From Actinomycetes bacterium (GTDB lineage Bacteria > Actinomycetota > Acidimicrobiia > Acidimicrobiales > RAAP-2): a stretch of 64,000 bases of DNA. Each line of letters opens with the position of its first letter. Position 1 is the stretch's first letter. A program made the translations under genes and the position numbers. Under the pieces are notes generated by a model. The model did not search any database, had not been told where the DNA came from, and saw nothing but the letters and a program-made list of their open reading frames with translations. Shown piece by piece: positions 19,207-28,444 of the stretch. The stretch spans positions 1 to 64,000 of the forward strand of contig JAJYPU010000001.1 in assembly GCA_021795095.1 (NCBI GenBank), in the 5' to 3' direction.

Positions 19207-20529
19207 TTAGTTGAGTTCTCCGACCTTGTTCGTTTCTGGGCCCGTGACGCCGCCGACAAGCACCAGCACACCGCCGAGGCTGAGGAGTACGGCGATCGCC
19301 GTCCGCTGCCCGAGGGCCGCCTGCAATGCCGGCAGATAGTACGGGTACAGCGCGGGGAGTACGATCGAAAGGCTGTAAGCGACCCCGTATCCACTGGAGC
19401 GAACGGCTGCGGGAAACCGTTCAGCAAGATACGCGCCGACCGGACCGTAACCAGAGACCGTTACGACCTGGAGCGCCACCACCAACAACACGATCACTGC
19501 GATGCCACTCGCACGGAATATCGCGAGAAAGGTAACCGGCGCGACGACAGCGGCGAGGACACCAAAGCTAGCGAAAAAGGTTCGCCTTCCAATCAACGTG
19601 GAGATCTGCCCCGCCGCGAGCATCGCGACGGCCGACACCGCAGTGGCGCACAGCATGGTGAACGATATCGACTGCGCAGACATGTGAGAGGCGACCCTTA
19701 GTTCACCAGTCAGAGTTGGAATCGCCATATCTGTCAACAGCCACAATCCACTCATCAACACGAAAACCTGTAACAGCGCACCTCGATGCGGCCCTACAAA
19801 GATTTCTCTGAGGGGGTTTTGCTTCTTTAGCGCGCAGTTCCACGCTGGTGAATCCACAACCGCGAAGTGGTAGTAGACGAGCATCGCGATAGCAAGCGCC
19901 GACCCGAGCAGGAACGGAACACGCCAGCCCCACGTACCGTACATTTTCGGAGTGGTGGCGTCGAGGAGTACAAGCACAATCCCCGCGATTGTCGCATTCG
20001 CCCACGGAGACGCCCACATGATAAACCCGCTGGCCAGACCTCGTCGCCTCGGCTCAGACCACTCCATCGCCAACGGCACGGCGCATGCGTACTCTCCACC
20101 GAGAAAGACCCCTCCCAGAAAACGCAGTCCTACGATCAAGAACAAAGTACCGCCGCCTAGCACGGAGTACCCGGGAACCAGGGCGATGAGGAACGTCGTC
20201 AGTGCGATGCCCGCGAGAGCAATTCTTGTCGTCTGCGTCCGTCCAAATCGATCAGCAATCGGACCGAAGATTGCAGAACCCAAAGGGCGCCCCATAAGCG
20301 CTGCGACGAAAACTAACCCGGCGCTGCTGACCAAGTTGTGCGGACCGAACACGTCGGCGGCCGCTGGGGTCAATGCGATGACCGGGAGAAAGATGTCGAA
20401 CTGATCAACGAAATTACCGAGTATGCCACCGCGGACAGCGCGGCGGACAGCGGTCGGCATCGGGGTGATTCGCCCATCGCTGTGCCCGAGGACAAGTGCC
20501 TGATCGAAGGGTTGGACAGGACCACTCAT
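19207..20529 (-). CDS. MFS transporter under TPP control, probable thiamine or thiamine-precursor carrier
   Basis: A 440-residue major facilitator with about 12 helices. It has sugar/metabolite-type MFS motifs (GPIADRFGRTQTTR in loop 2-3, RFLGGVFLGGEY in helix 4, AERFPAAVRSSGYG in the second half). The annotation rests on its leader: a TPP riboswitch ends just upstream, and GGAAG of the riboswitch 3' side is the nearest ribosome site. Thiamine-repressed MFS genes usually carry thiamine, HMP or thiazole, and the nearby thiM salvage gene fits this. I chose the ATG at 20527-20529; an adjacent upstream TTG is possible. The substrate is inferred, not demonstrated. Confidence 0.85.
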   Translation of the reverse strand: MSGPVQPFDQALVLGHSDGRITPMPTAVRRAVRGGILGNFVDQFDIFLPVIALTPAAADVFGPHNLVSSAGLVFVAALMGRPLGSAIFGPIADRFGRTQTTRIALAGIALTTFLIALVPGYSVLGGGTLFLIVGLRFLGGVFLGGEYACAVPLAMEWSEPRRRGLASGFIMWASPWANATIAGIVLVLLDATTPKMYGTWGWRVPFLLGSALAIAMLVYYHFAVVDSPAWNCALKKQNPLREIFVGPHRGALLQVFVLMSGLWLLTDMAIPTLTGELRVASHMSAQSISFTMLCATAVSAVAMLAAGQISTLIGRRTFFASFGVLAAVVAPVTFLAIFRASGIAVIVLLVVALQVVTVSGYGPVGAYLAERFPAAVRSSGYGVAYSLSIVLPALYPYYLPALQAALGQRTAIAVLLSLGGVLVLVGGVTGPETNKVGELN

Positions 20530-20538
20530 CAAAACTCA

Positions 20539-20622
20539 CTTCCTTCGCCGGCATTACCCGGACAGGTTCAACGGTCGGAACTGCGTCAGTTCCCTCTCAG
20601 CCCCTGCATTAGGGCCCCCGTG
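20539..20622 (-). promoter_or_regulatory. TPP riboswitch upstream of the MFS transporter
   Basis: Read on the minus strand, the THI element is complete: GGGGCTGAGAGGGAACTG, then CCGTTGAACCTGTCCGGG, then TAATGCCGGCGAAGGAAG. The second half is identical over a long stretch to the thiC element, and the variable helix differs. A TAGAGT (complement of 20635-20640) could be the -10 box; no good -35 was seen. The element ends about 10 bases before the ATG, so translational control is likely. Confidence 0.93.
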
Positions 20623-20745
20623 TGGATTACGGACACTCTAGTGCGGCTTCCGGTGGTTTCTGTACTGATGTCTGATGCCAGCGGTATCAGTTCCGACTTC
20701 GCAAATCTCTAGTGTGGGCGGGCTGGATTTTCTGGAGAAGAGGAC

Positions 20746-20773
20746 TTGACACGAACTCGTCACTGTGTAAGAT
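20746..20773 (+). promoter_or_regulatory. Sigma-70-type promoter of the LacI/oligosaccharide operon
   Basis: A consensus TTGACA (20746-20751) and TAAGAT (20768-20773, preceded by TGTG) are 16 bases apart. The two operator palindromes begin at the -10 box, so repressor binding would block initiation. Confidence 0.7.
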
Positions 20774-20799
20774 AAGCGCTTAACATACGCAAGCGCTTA
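20773..20799 (+). promoter_or_regulatory. Twin LacI-type operators
   Basis: The palindrome AAGCGCTT occurs at 20774-20781 and again at 20791-20798, 17 bases apart, each within TAAGCGCTTA-like flanks. A central CG and near-perfect dyad are typical of LacI/GalR-family operators. They overlap the -10 region and likely start site and lie about 40 bases before the LacI-type gene, pointing to autoregulation of the whole locus. Confidence 0.8.
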
Positions 20800-20836
20800 A
20801 CCAAGTGGGCGCGTGTGACTAGTTCCGGGGGGCTCG

Positions 20837-21898
20837 GTGGCACTGTCAGGGAAGGCGACAATTTACGCCGTAGCACAGCGGTGTGGTGTCTCGACGGCCA
20901 CCGTGTCGCGCATCATGAGTGATGCCACTTTCGGCAAGGGGTCGACGCGCGAGCGCGTGTTCGCCGCGGCACGTGACCTCGGGTGGGTGCCGAACGGGGC
21001 GGCGCGAAGCCTGGCCTCCAACCGTGCGGGAATCGTCGGCGTTATCTTTCCAGATCTGGGTCGTTCGGGCGCCACCGAAGACGAGTCACCTCTCTACGTC
21101 GACGAGGTGATCAGGGGCGCCGAGCGTGCCGCGACGCTCGCGGGTGAGGCCGTACTCATCGCGGCGTCGCGGGGGGCCTCGGGGCGCGATCTCCTTCGAT
21201 CGATCGTTGGCAAAGTTGACGGACTGGTTGTCGTGTCGGGGAGTCTCTCGGAGCGCGAAATCTCGACGATCTCTCGTATCGTGCCGGTGGTCATCGTCGC
21301 CAGCCTTCCGGGACGTCGCGTCCTCGACCGAGCGAGCGTCGACAACCGCTCCGGCGCGCGCGAAATTGCCGCGCACCTGGTCGAGACACACGGGTACCGG
21401 GAGCTCGCGTTCGTAGGAGGACCGTCCCGTTCGCCCGACTCGGCCGAGCGCTTCGCCGGTTTCTGTGAGGTGCTCGCGTCGGCACGGATCAACCCGCCGC
21501 AAGCACCGGACGACTGCGGCGACTTCACCGAGGAGGGTGGCGCTGAAGCGATGCGGCGTCTACTGCTGTCGGGGCGAAAACTTCGCGCCGTGGTCTTCGG
21601 CAACGACGAGATGGCCATCGGTGGCCTGCGGACCCTGCGCCGCGCGCGGGTGCGCGTTCCCGGCGACATCGCGGTGACGGGCTTTGACGACATCGCGTCC
21701 AGTCGCCGAGTGAGCCCGACACTTACAACGGTGCGTCAGCCGATGCGCGAGCTCGGGGAGCGAGCGGTCGAGATGTTGCTGAACCGGATCGAGAATCCAA
21801 CCATGGACCGCCAAGTCGTGACACTTCCGACCGCCGCCGTTGTTCGCCGTAGCTGTGGCTGTCGTACCAACGATTCGATCTCGCAACGAGGAGTGTGA
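20837..21898 (+). CDS. LacI family transcriptional regulator
   Basis: A 353-residue repressor. The N-terminal helix-turn-helix reads IYAVAQRCGVSTATVSRIMS, with the hinge helix region NGAARSLASNRAGIVGV. The periplasmic-binding-like sensor domain follows (ASVDNRSGAREIAAHL, FGNDEMAIGGLR, VTGFDDIASSR). It probably binds the twin operators upstream and is released by a sugar from the substrate handled by the downstream genes. The GTG start has GGGG upstream. The last residues include two Cys (SCGC) typical of some actinobacterial members. The GH39 gene begins one base after its stop. Confidence 0.9.
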   Translation: MALSGKATIYAVAQRCGVSTATVSRIMSDATFGKGSTRERVFAAARDLGWVPNGAARSLASNRAGIVGVIFPDLGRSGATEDESPLYVDEVIRGAERAATLAGEAVLIAASRGASGRDLLRSIVGKVDGLVVVSGSLSEREISTISRIVPVVIVASLPGRRVLDRASVDNRSGAREIAAHLVETHGYRELAFVGGPSRSPDSAERFAGFCEVLASARINPPQAPDDCGDFTEEGGAEAMRRLLLSGRKLRAVVFGNDEMAIGGLRTLRRARVRVPGDIAVTGFDDIASSRRVSPTLTTVRQPMRELGERAVEMLLNRIENPTMDRQVVTLPTAAVVRRSCGCRTNDSISQRGV

Positions 21899-21899
21899 C

Positions 21900-23720
21900 A
21901 TGAGTGACCCGCTTAGGGCTCGAGAGGACTGGGAGTCTCGGATCTATGAGAGGTCCGATGCCCAGGCTGCGTTGTCGACGCTGTCGGCGCCCACGGTGGT
22001 GGTCGCCGAGCCCGGGTACGGACACATCCGCCTGCGCTGGGAGGCGGTGCCCGGTGCCGCCGGTTACGTCATCGAGATGGCCGCCGGCCAGGGCCCTCTG
22101 ACCGTGCTTCGTCACGGGGGGAGTGACGTCGCCGCGATTCCGGTGACGCAGTTCGCGGTGACCGGCATTGACGATGGCGTCGAGTACCGCTTTCGGATAG
22201 CGGCGGTGCGCAGTCCCGGCGATGTGATTGAAGCGTGGTCGGCGCCGGTGGTGGCGACCACGCATCGTGGCGCGCCAGCCCCGATCGAGGTGACCATCGA
22301 TGCTGCCTTGGTTGTCCGGAGGCTCCAGCGCGTATGGGAGATGGTGGGCGCGGAGAGACTCTCGCAGCTGCGCTTAGGAATCGATGAGCACGGTCACGAC
22401 GTCGGGCGCGAGTTCGCCGAGGCGTTGAGGATCGCCCGTGATGAGCTGGGCGTGCGATTCGTGCGTGCTCACGCCATCCTTCACGACGACCTCGAAGTCG
22501 TACGCCGAGACACCCGTGGCTCGCTCGCGTACGACTTCGGCGGCATCGATGTCGTTTACGACCGCTTGGTCGAGATGGGAATCCGCCCGATTGTGGAGCT
22601 CTCGTTCATGCCGGCGGACCTCGCCCGAGATCCCAACGCGACGGTCTTCACGTACCGGGGCATTATCTCTCCGCCGAAGGACTGGACCGAGTGGCACGAT
22701 CTCGTCGCTGCCCTGGCGCGCCACCTCGTCGAGCGCTACGGGATCGACGAGGTCTCTGCATGGGGATTCGAAGTGTGGAACGAGGCCAACCTCGAGGTGT
22801 TCTGGACGGGTACCCGTGACGAGTACCTGCATCTTTACGAGGAGGCGGCAAGAGCTGTCAAAGGGGTCGACGAGCGACTTCGTGTTGGTGGGCCCGGAAG
22901 CGCGGCCGGTGAGTGGATTGAATCGCTCCTCGACTTCACGAGTGCCCACCGAGTGCCGCTCGACTTCGTGTCGACGCACACCTACGGCAACCTGCCAATC
23001 GACCTGCGACCGCTGCTTGCGCGTTACGGTTACGCGGGACTCCCGATCTGGTGGACGGAATGGGGCGTGGGCAGCACGCACTTCGGTGCAATTCACGATT
23101 CACCGATGGGTGCTCCCTTCATCCTCAATGGTTACGATGCCGTTCAGGGGCGGATCGACGCACTCGCCTACTGGGTGATTAGCGACCACTTCGAGGAGTT
23201 GGGACGACCGCCGAGGCTCTTTCACGATGGCTTCGGCCTGCTCAGCGTCGGCAATCTCCGCAAGCCGAGGTTCTGGGCTACGCACCTCGCCTCGGCCCAG
23301 GGTGACGACGTCCTGAGCCTCGCTATCAGCGGTGATGGGGCCGAGGTCCTAGTCGGGGCGAACGCGACTCGCCACGAAGACGGCTCCGTCGACGTGCTGA
23401 TCTGGAACGGGACGATCAACAGTGAAATGAGCAGCGGTGATCCGCGCCTAGACCGCACGGTGAGCGTTCGCCTCCACAACCTGGTGGAGAAGTCGTACGT
23501 CGCTCGACTCGCGCGCGTCGATGTCGATCACTCCAACATCATTGGCGTCCTGCCTGCGGGTGTCGACTGGCCGGACGCCGAGACATGGTTGCACCTGCGC
23601 GCGAGCGACGTCCTCCACCAAGAGCTGCTCGCCGACGTGCAGCCGACGGGCGGGGAGGCCACAGTCACATTCTTTATCCCCATGCCGGGCGTCGCCCGGC
23701 TTCGACTATCTGCCGGATGA
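21900..23720 (+). CDS. GH39-like glycoside hydrolase with N-terminal fibronectin type III domain
   Basis: A 606-residue protein without a signal peptide, so probably cytoplasmic. Residues about 28-122 form a fibronectin III domain. The (beta/alpha)8 catalytic domain follows, with the likely acid/base Glu295 in EVWNEAN and nucleophile Glu387 in IWWTEWG. These are the clan GH-A landmarks seen in GH39 beta-xylosidases. A beta-sandwich tail completes the protein. Start ATG 21900 has AGGAG upstream and leaves one base after the LacI stop. It would hydrolyse imported oligosaccharide, perhaps xylo-oligosaccharide. An alpha-L-iduronidase-like or other GH39 specificity is possible. Confidence 0.82.
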   Translation: MSDPLRAREDWESRIYERSDAQAALSTLSAPTVVVAEPGYGHIRLRWEAVPGAAGYVIEMAAGQGPLTVLRHGGSDVAAIPVTQFAVTGIDDGVEYRFRIAAVRSPGDVIEAWSAPVVATTHRGAPAPIEVTIDAALVVRRLQRVWEMVGAERLSQLRLGIDEHGHDVGREFAEALRIARDELGVRFVRAHAILHDDLEVVRRDTRGSLAYDFGGIDVVYDRLVEMGIRPIVELSFMPADLARDPNATVFTYRGIISPPKDWTEWHDLVAALARHLVERYGIDEVSAWGFEVWNEANLEVFWTGTRDEYLHLYEEAARAVKGVDERLRVGGPGSAAGEWIESLLDFTSAHRVPLDFVSTHTYGNLPIDLRPLLARYGYAGLPIWWTEWGVGSTHFGAIHDSPMGAPFILNGYDAVQGRIDALAYWVISDHFEELGRPPRLFHDGFGLLSVGNLRKPRFWATHLASAQGDDVLSLAISGDGAEVLVGANATRHEDGSVDVLIWNGTINSEMSSGDPRLDRTVSVRLHNLVEKSYVARLARVDVDHSNIIGVLPAGVDWPDAETWLHLRASDVLHQELLADVQPTGGEATVTFFIPMPGVARLRLSAG

Positions 23721-23746
23721 GTCCGGTCGAAGAGAGAAGGTAGACC

Positions 23747-25429
23747 ATGAAAACACAGATGAGGCCACACAGTGTCTGGCTTGGGATCGCGGCCGCGATG
23801 GTGGGACTCTCCCTGACCCCCACCATCGCGGTCGCGTCGGGTGCGGGGGCTAGCGGTATCGACAGTTCGCCGCACGCCAAAACGGCGGCGCACGGCGTGC
23901 TCACCATCCAGGGCAACACGAACAACGTCTTGAACCTTAACCCGTTCGTCGGGGGCGATCTCGGCGTCAACCTGGTGTACAACAGCCTTGAGTTGTTGAA
24001 TCCCGTGAACGGGTCCCTGGCCCCGGAGCTTGCCACGAGTTTCACGGCGCCCAACGCGACGACACTCACCTACACGATCCGGCGTGGAGTGAAGTGGAGT
24101 AACGGCAAGGCGTTCACGCCGGCTGACGTCGTGGGGACGTTCAAGCTGCTCAAGAAGTTTCCCGCGCTCGACACCGGCGGGGTTTGGTCCGTTGTCACGT
24201 CGGTGTCCGACGCCGGCAACAAGGTCACCTTCAGGCTGAAGACACCGGACGTTCCGCTACGCCAAGTGATCTCCGGGGTGCCGATCGTTCCGAGCGCGAT
24301 CTGGTCGCGCCTGAGCAATCCGGCGACGTTCACCAACACGCATCCCGTGGGCACGGGTCCCTACACGCTTAAGTCCTACGCACCGACCAAGACTGTCTTT
24401 ATGAGGGTCCCGTCGTCGTTCGAAGCGTCGAGCGTGCGTCCAGAGAACGTCGCGTTCGTCGCGGGCCCGTCGACGGGGGCCGCGAACCAGCTGCTCATCG
24501 CGAGTGGTGCCTACGATTTCGCGTACGACAACTTCCCGAACGTGAAGACCGCCTTCGTGGGCCAAGACCCGAAGCACAACGTCTACTGGTTCCCGCCGGG
24601 GGGAGTGATCTCACTGTTCATGAACTTGACCAAGGCGCCGTTCAACAACGTCGACTTCCGCCTGGGTATGTCGTACGCGATCAATCGGTCAGCCGTAGAG
24701 AACGCCGCGCTCTTCGGGCTTGAAGGCGTCGCCCCCCAGACAGGGGCAATGCTGCCGGGACAGGCCGCCTGGACCGACCCGACGATACCGAACAAGGGAT
24801 TGATCCAGCAGAACACCTCGCTGGCACTGTCGTACTTCGCCAAGGCGGGCTACACCCAGCAGAACGGCAAACTCGTGAACTCGGCCGGCACACAGGTGGG
24901 CTTCAATATCAATTGCCCGTTGGGTTGGACCGACTGGAACGGTGCCGCGACGGAGATCGCCAAGGAACTGAATGCCCTCGGCATGAACGTGACTACGAAC
25001 TTTACGGACTACACCGGTTGGGCCAACGGGAACGCGAATGGGACCTACGACGCCAACATTGACGCATTTGGTGGAACGGGAAGCGCGTACTCGACCTACA
25101 ACCCCCAGTTGAACAGCGCCTTTGACGTGCCCCTGAACACGCCGGCGAGCAGCAACATCGAGCACTTCTCGAGCCCGGTGGTGGACCACTACCTCGCGGG
25201 CTTGGCGGCGGCGCGTACCACGGCGGCAGCGACGCCGTGGATCCACGCCCTGACCGACGTGATGTACAACCAGGTTCCGGTGCTCAACCTCTACTACGGC
25301 GGCATGTGGGGCTTGTTCTCCACGCGCCACTGGGTGGGCTGGCCTTCGGCGAAGAATCCGTACACGACGCCGGCAACGTGGAACTATGACCTGCTCGCGA
25401 TCGTGATGCACGTCAAGCCGGTGAAGTAG
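23747..25429 (+). CDS. ABC transporter solute-binding protein, family 5 (Opp/Dpp type)
   Basis: A 560-residue extracytoplasmic binding protein with an N-terminal signal segment (about residues 8-30, ending VASGAGASG). The family 5 layout is clear: LNPFVGGD, LATSFTAPNATTLTYTIRRG, VKWSNGKAFTPADVV, HPVGTGPYTLKSY and FRLGMSYAINRSA. Family 5 proteins bind peptides, but several bind plant-derived oligosaccharides. The GH39 and GH2 neighbours point to a sugar here. No lipobox was noticed, so it may be secreted or held by its N-terminal helix. Confidence 0.9.
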   Translation: MKTQMRPHSVWLGIAAAMVGLSLTPTIAVASGAGASGIDSSPHAKTAAHGVLTIQGNTNNVLNLNPFVGGDLGVNLVYNSLELLNPVNGSLAPELATSFTAPNATTLTYTIRRGVKWSNGKAFTPADVVGTFKLLKKFPALDTGGVWSVVTSVSDAGNKVTFRLKTPDVPLRQVISGVPIVPSAIWSRLSNPATFTNTHPVGTGPYTLKSYAPTKTVFMRVPSSFEASSVRPENVAFVAGPSTGAANQLLIASGAYDFAYDNFPNVKTAFVGQDPKHNVYWFPPGGVISLFMNLTKAPFNNVDFRLGMSYAINRSAVENAALFGLEGVAPQTGAMLPGQAAWTDPTIPNKGLIQQNTSLALSYFAKAGYTQQNGKLVNSAGTQVGFNINCPLGWTDWNGAATEIAKELNALGMNVTTNFTDYTGWANGNANGTYDANIDAFGGTGSAYSTYNPQLNSAFDVPLNTPASSNIEHFSSPVVDHYLAGLAAARTTAAATPWIHALTDVMYNQVPVLNLYYGGMWGLFSTRHWVGWPSAKNPYTTPATWNYDLLAIVMHVKPVK

Positions 25430-25459
25430 CTCCGGGTAGAGACGAAACGGAAGCACTAG

Positions 25460-26461
25460 GTGGGGAGGATGAGGTTGCGGAACGTCGTAGGCAAGTTGGC
25501 GCTGTTCGTTGGCACCCTGTGGGCGGCGCTCACTTTCAACTTCATCCTTCCCCGCCTGATGCCCGGTTCCCCGGCGGACTCAGTGATCGAACGCATGACC
25601 CAGTCGGGCGTCGCCGTGACGGCCGCGATGAAGCGGGCCATTGGAATCCAGTTGGGACTTCCCCACACTTCACTACTGGTTCAGTATGGGGACTACCTGG
25701 CCAATGTCGCTCGCCTTCGCCTGGGTATGTCCACTTCGGTTCCTGGTGAGTCGGTGATGAGGGCGATCGAGGTCGCGGCGCCGTGGTCGCTGGCATTGGT
25801 GGGTTCCACGACGATCGCGACGTTCTTCCTCGGGACGCTGCTGGGCGTCTATGCGGCGTGGCACCGCCAGTCCCGAATCGACCAACTGGTCACCGTTGGT
25901 ACGACGCTGACCTCATCGTTCCCCTCTTTCTGGATCGCGCTGATGCTCCTGTTCTTTTTCGGCTTCAAGCTTCGCTGGTTCCCCCTCGTCGGCGGCTACT
26001 ACCCCGGAGTGACTCCCCATCTGACGTGGAACTTCATGGTGGATGCGTCCTACCACCTGGTGCTGGGGTGGATCGCACTTGTGATCACCGGGCTCTCGGG
26101 GTGGGTCTTTGGAATGCGCAACAACATGGTGACCACCTTCGGGCAGGACTACGTGACCTTCGCGGAGGCCAACGGCTTGAGGGGGCGCAAGGTGGCCCTG
26201 TCTTACGCTGCTCGCAACGCGCTCTTGCCCAACGTGACGAACTTCGCGTTAGCGCTGGGCGGGGCTATCGGGGGTACGGTCCTCATCGAGGACGTCTTCG
26301 GCATACCGGGGATCGGTAGCCTACTCATTCAGGCGATCAACGCTCGGGACTATCCGCTCATGCAGGGCATCTTGCTCTTCACGTCGGTGAGCATGCTCGT
26401 GGCGCTCTTCGCGGTTGACCTGCTTTACACCTGGCTCGACCCGAGGACGCGTGCGCAATGA
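25460..26461 (+). CDS. ABC transporter permease (DppB-like)
   Basis: A 333-residue integral membrane protein of the Opp/Dpp permease class with about six helices. It opens with the characteristic first helix ending FNFILPRLMPGSP. It carries the EAA-type coupling loop DYVTFAEANGLRGRKVALSYAARNALLPN. GTG 25460 is used; ATG 25469 is an alternative, but its GGGGAGG directly abuts the codon. It pairs with the next permease. Confidence 0.9.
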   Translation: MGRMRLRNVVGKLALFVGTLWAALTFNFILPRLMPGSPADSVIERMTQSGVAVTAAMKRAIGIQLGLPHTSLLVQYGDYLANVARLRLGMSTSVPGESVMRAIEVAAPWSLALVGSTTIATFFLGTLLGVYAAWHRQSRIDQLVTVGTTLTSSFPSFWIALMLLFFFGFKLRWFPLVGGYYPGVTPHLTWNFMVDASYHLVLGWIALVITGLSGWVFGMRNNMVTTFGQDYVTFAEANGLRGRKVALSYAARNALLPNVTNFALALGGAIGGTVLIEDVFGIPGIGSLLIQAINARDYPLMQGILLFTSVSMLVALFAVDLLYTWLDPRTRAQ

Positions 26462-26513
26462 CGCGAATTCGGTTACGGGGCGAGCATCGACAATGCGGCC
26501 ACAGGGAGGCGCG

Positions 26514-27452
26514 ATGACTGGACACGCGACGACGCCGGTGCCAGGATCAACCACTGAGGTCGAGTGGCCCGGTGCTCATCGAGAACACGAAGTACCGGCC
26601 AGCATTCGATTCCTTGGCCGCGCCCTCGCGACGCTCTGGGGCAACACGAAGGCGCGCATCGGCCTCATCATCCTCTTCACCCTTATCGTTGTCGCGGTCT
26701 TCGCGCCACTCATCGCCCAGCAGTCGCCAACGGCCAACAATTTCGTGCCCTATCAGAACCCGAACGCGGTCAACTGGTTCGGGACGACCGGCAACGGGCA
26801 GGACGTTTTCGCCCAACTCGTCTACGGCACGCGCGTATCGCTGTTGGTGAGCTTCGTCGCCGGCGCAATCGCTACGGTGCTCGCACTCCTAGTCGGTCTC
26901 GTCGCGGGGTTCCGTCCGGGCATCGTTGACGAGACGCTGATGTACATCACGAACCAGTACATGATCCTGCCGGGGTTGGTCCTGATTATCGTTGTATCGA
27001 CCTACGTGCAGAGCGAGTCGATATGGATCACGATCATCTTCATCGGACTCACCGGCTGGCCCACGGGTGCCAAGGTGATGCGTAGCCAGGCCGTAACGCT
27101 TCGTACCAGCGACTTCGTCAACGCCGCCGTGCTCTCGGGTGAGAGGCTGCTGCGGGTGGCCTTCCGAGAGATTCTGCCGAATATGACATCGCTGGCGGCA
27201 GCCAGTTTCTTCGGGGCGGCGGGTGCCGCGCTCGCCGCGTCGGTCGGACTCGAGTTCTTGGGCATCGGCAACCCCAACACGGTGGCGTGGGGCAACCTGT
27301 TGTACTGGGCCGAGCAGGACAACGCGCTGCTCTCCAAGCAGATCCTGCTCCTCCTGGCACCCGGGATTGCGATCGCGATCTTGGCGGTATCGTTCGCCTT
27401 CATCAACTTTGGCATCGATGCACTGTCCAATCCGCGGCTGAGGGAGCGGTGA
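26514..27452 (+). CDS. ABC transporter permease (DppC-like)
   Basis: A 312-residue permease with an N-terminal cytoplasmic tail, then about six helices (ARIGLIILFTLIVVAVFAPLIA first). The FGTTGNGQDVFAQLVYGTRVSL signature of DppC proteins is present, as is the coupling loop RTSDFVNAAVLSGERLLRVAFREILPN. Start ATG 26514 is preceded by AGGGAGG. Its stop overlaps the next ATG by one base. Confidence 0.9.
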   Translation: MTGHATTPVPGSTTEVEWPGAHREHEVPASIRFLGRALATLWGNTKARIGLIILFTLIVVAVFAPLIAQQSPTANNFVPYQNPNAVNWFGTTGNGQDVFAQLVYGTRVSLLVSFVAGAIATVLALLVGLVAGFRPGIVDETLMYITNQYMILPGLVLIIVVSTYVQSESIWITIIFIGLTGWPTGAKVMRSQAVTLRTSDFVNAAVLSGERLLRVAFREILPNMTSLAAASFFGAAGAALAASVGLEFLGIGNPNTVAWGNLLYWAEQDNALLSKQILLLLAPGIAIAILAVSFAFINFGIDALSNPRLRER

Positions 27453-28444
27453 TGGCGCTCTTGGATGTCACGGGACTGAACGTCGCCTACGCGCCCCAGG
27501 GCGCCGATCGGATATGGGCGGTGCGCGACGTCGACCTGAGTTTCGAGCGAGGGGAGTTTGTCGGGGTGGTGGGCGAGTCCGGTTGCGGGAAGTCATCGCT
27601 GGCCTACGCCCTCGCGAGGATGTTGCGGCCGCCCGCGCGCATCGAGAGTGGCTCAATCGTCTTCGACGGTGTCGACATCAGCACCCTCGATCAGGAGGCG
27701 TTGCGTCAGCATCGTCGCAACGGATTCGCACTCGTCTTGCAGAGCGGAATGAACGCCCTCAACCCGGTGCGCGACGTTCAGCATCACTTCGCGGATGTGC
27801 TGCGAGCCCACGCGGCAGTCGGCGAGCGCTGGAATCGGGCGTCGGTTCGCGAGCGCGCCGCGGAGCTCCTCGAGGGCGTCGGACTCGACGCTGGCGTTCT
27901 CGGCCGGTTCCCCCACGAACTCTCTGGCGGCATGCGCCAGCGGGTCTCCATTGCGATCGCGCTCTCGCTCGAGCCCAAACTCGTGATCTTCGACGAGCCG
28001 ACGACGGCGCTGGACGTCATCGTCCAGCGTTCGGTGATGTCCACGATCAAGAGCCTGCAAGAGGGTCGAGGGTTCACCGCGATCCTCATCACTCATGATC
28101 TGGGCGACGTGCTCGACTCCGCGGACCGGTTGCTCGTCATGTACGCCGGGCGCATCGTCGAGGATCAGCCGACCGTCGACCTGACCCGCGGCGAGCATCA
28201 TCCCTACACCGAGGCGCTACTACGCTGTTTCGCCGATCCGCGGGCGGACGAGGTTGTGCTCGAAGATATCCCGGGCACTCCACCCGACCTCTCGCTGGCT
28301 ATCCCCGGATGCTCCTTCGAGCCGCGGTGCTCGGTGGCGGCGTCCCCCTGCTCGACGACGCAGCCCGTGCTCACACCGCTCGGGAACGGCCGGGTCTCGT
28401 GTCACGTTCGCGCCGGTCTGGTCGAGGGAGCCAGTCGTGGGTAA
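27452..28444 (+). CDS. ABC transporter ATP-binding protein (DppD-like)
   Basis: A 330-residue ATPase. Walker A is GESGCGKSS near residue 42, the Q-loop follows in VLQSGMNALNP, the signature is LSGGMRQRV and Walker B is LVIFDEPTTALD. The C-terminal oligopeptide/dipeptide-transporter extension contains three Cys (GCSFEPRCSVAASPC), as in the DppD/F family. The start overlaps the previous stop (TGATG). Confidence 0.92.
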   Translation: MALLDVTGLNVAYAPQGADRIWAVRDVDLSFERGEFVGVVGESGCGKSSLAYALARMLRPPARIESGSIVFDGVDISTLDQEALRQHRRNGFALVLQSGMNALNPVRDVQHHFADVLRAHAAVGERWNRASVRERAAELLEGVGLDAGVLGRFPHELSGGMRQRVSIAIALSLEPKLVIFDEPTTALDVIVQRSVMSTIKSLQEGRGFTAILITHDLGDVLDSADRLLVMYAGRIVEDQPTVDLTRGEHHPYTEALLRCFADPRADEVVLEDIPGTPPDLSLAIPGCSFEPRCSVAASPCSTTQPVLTPLGNGRVSCHVRAGLVEGASRG

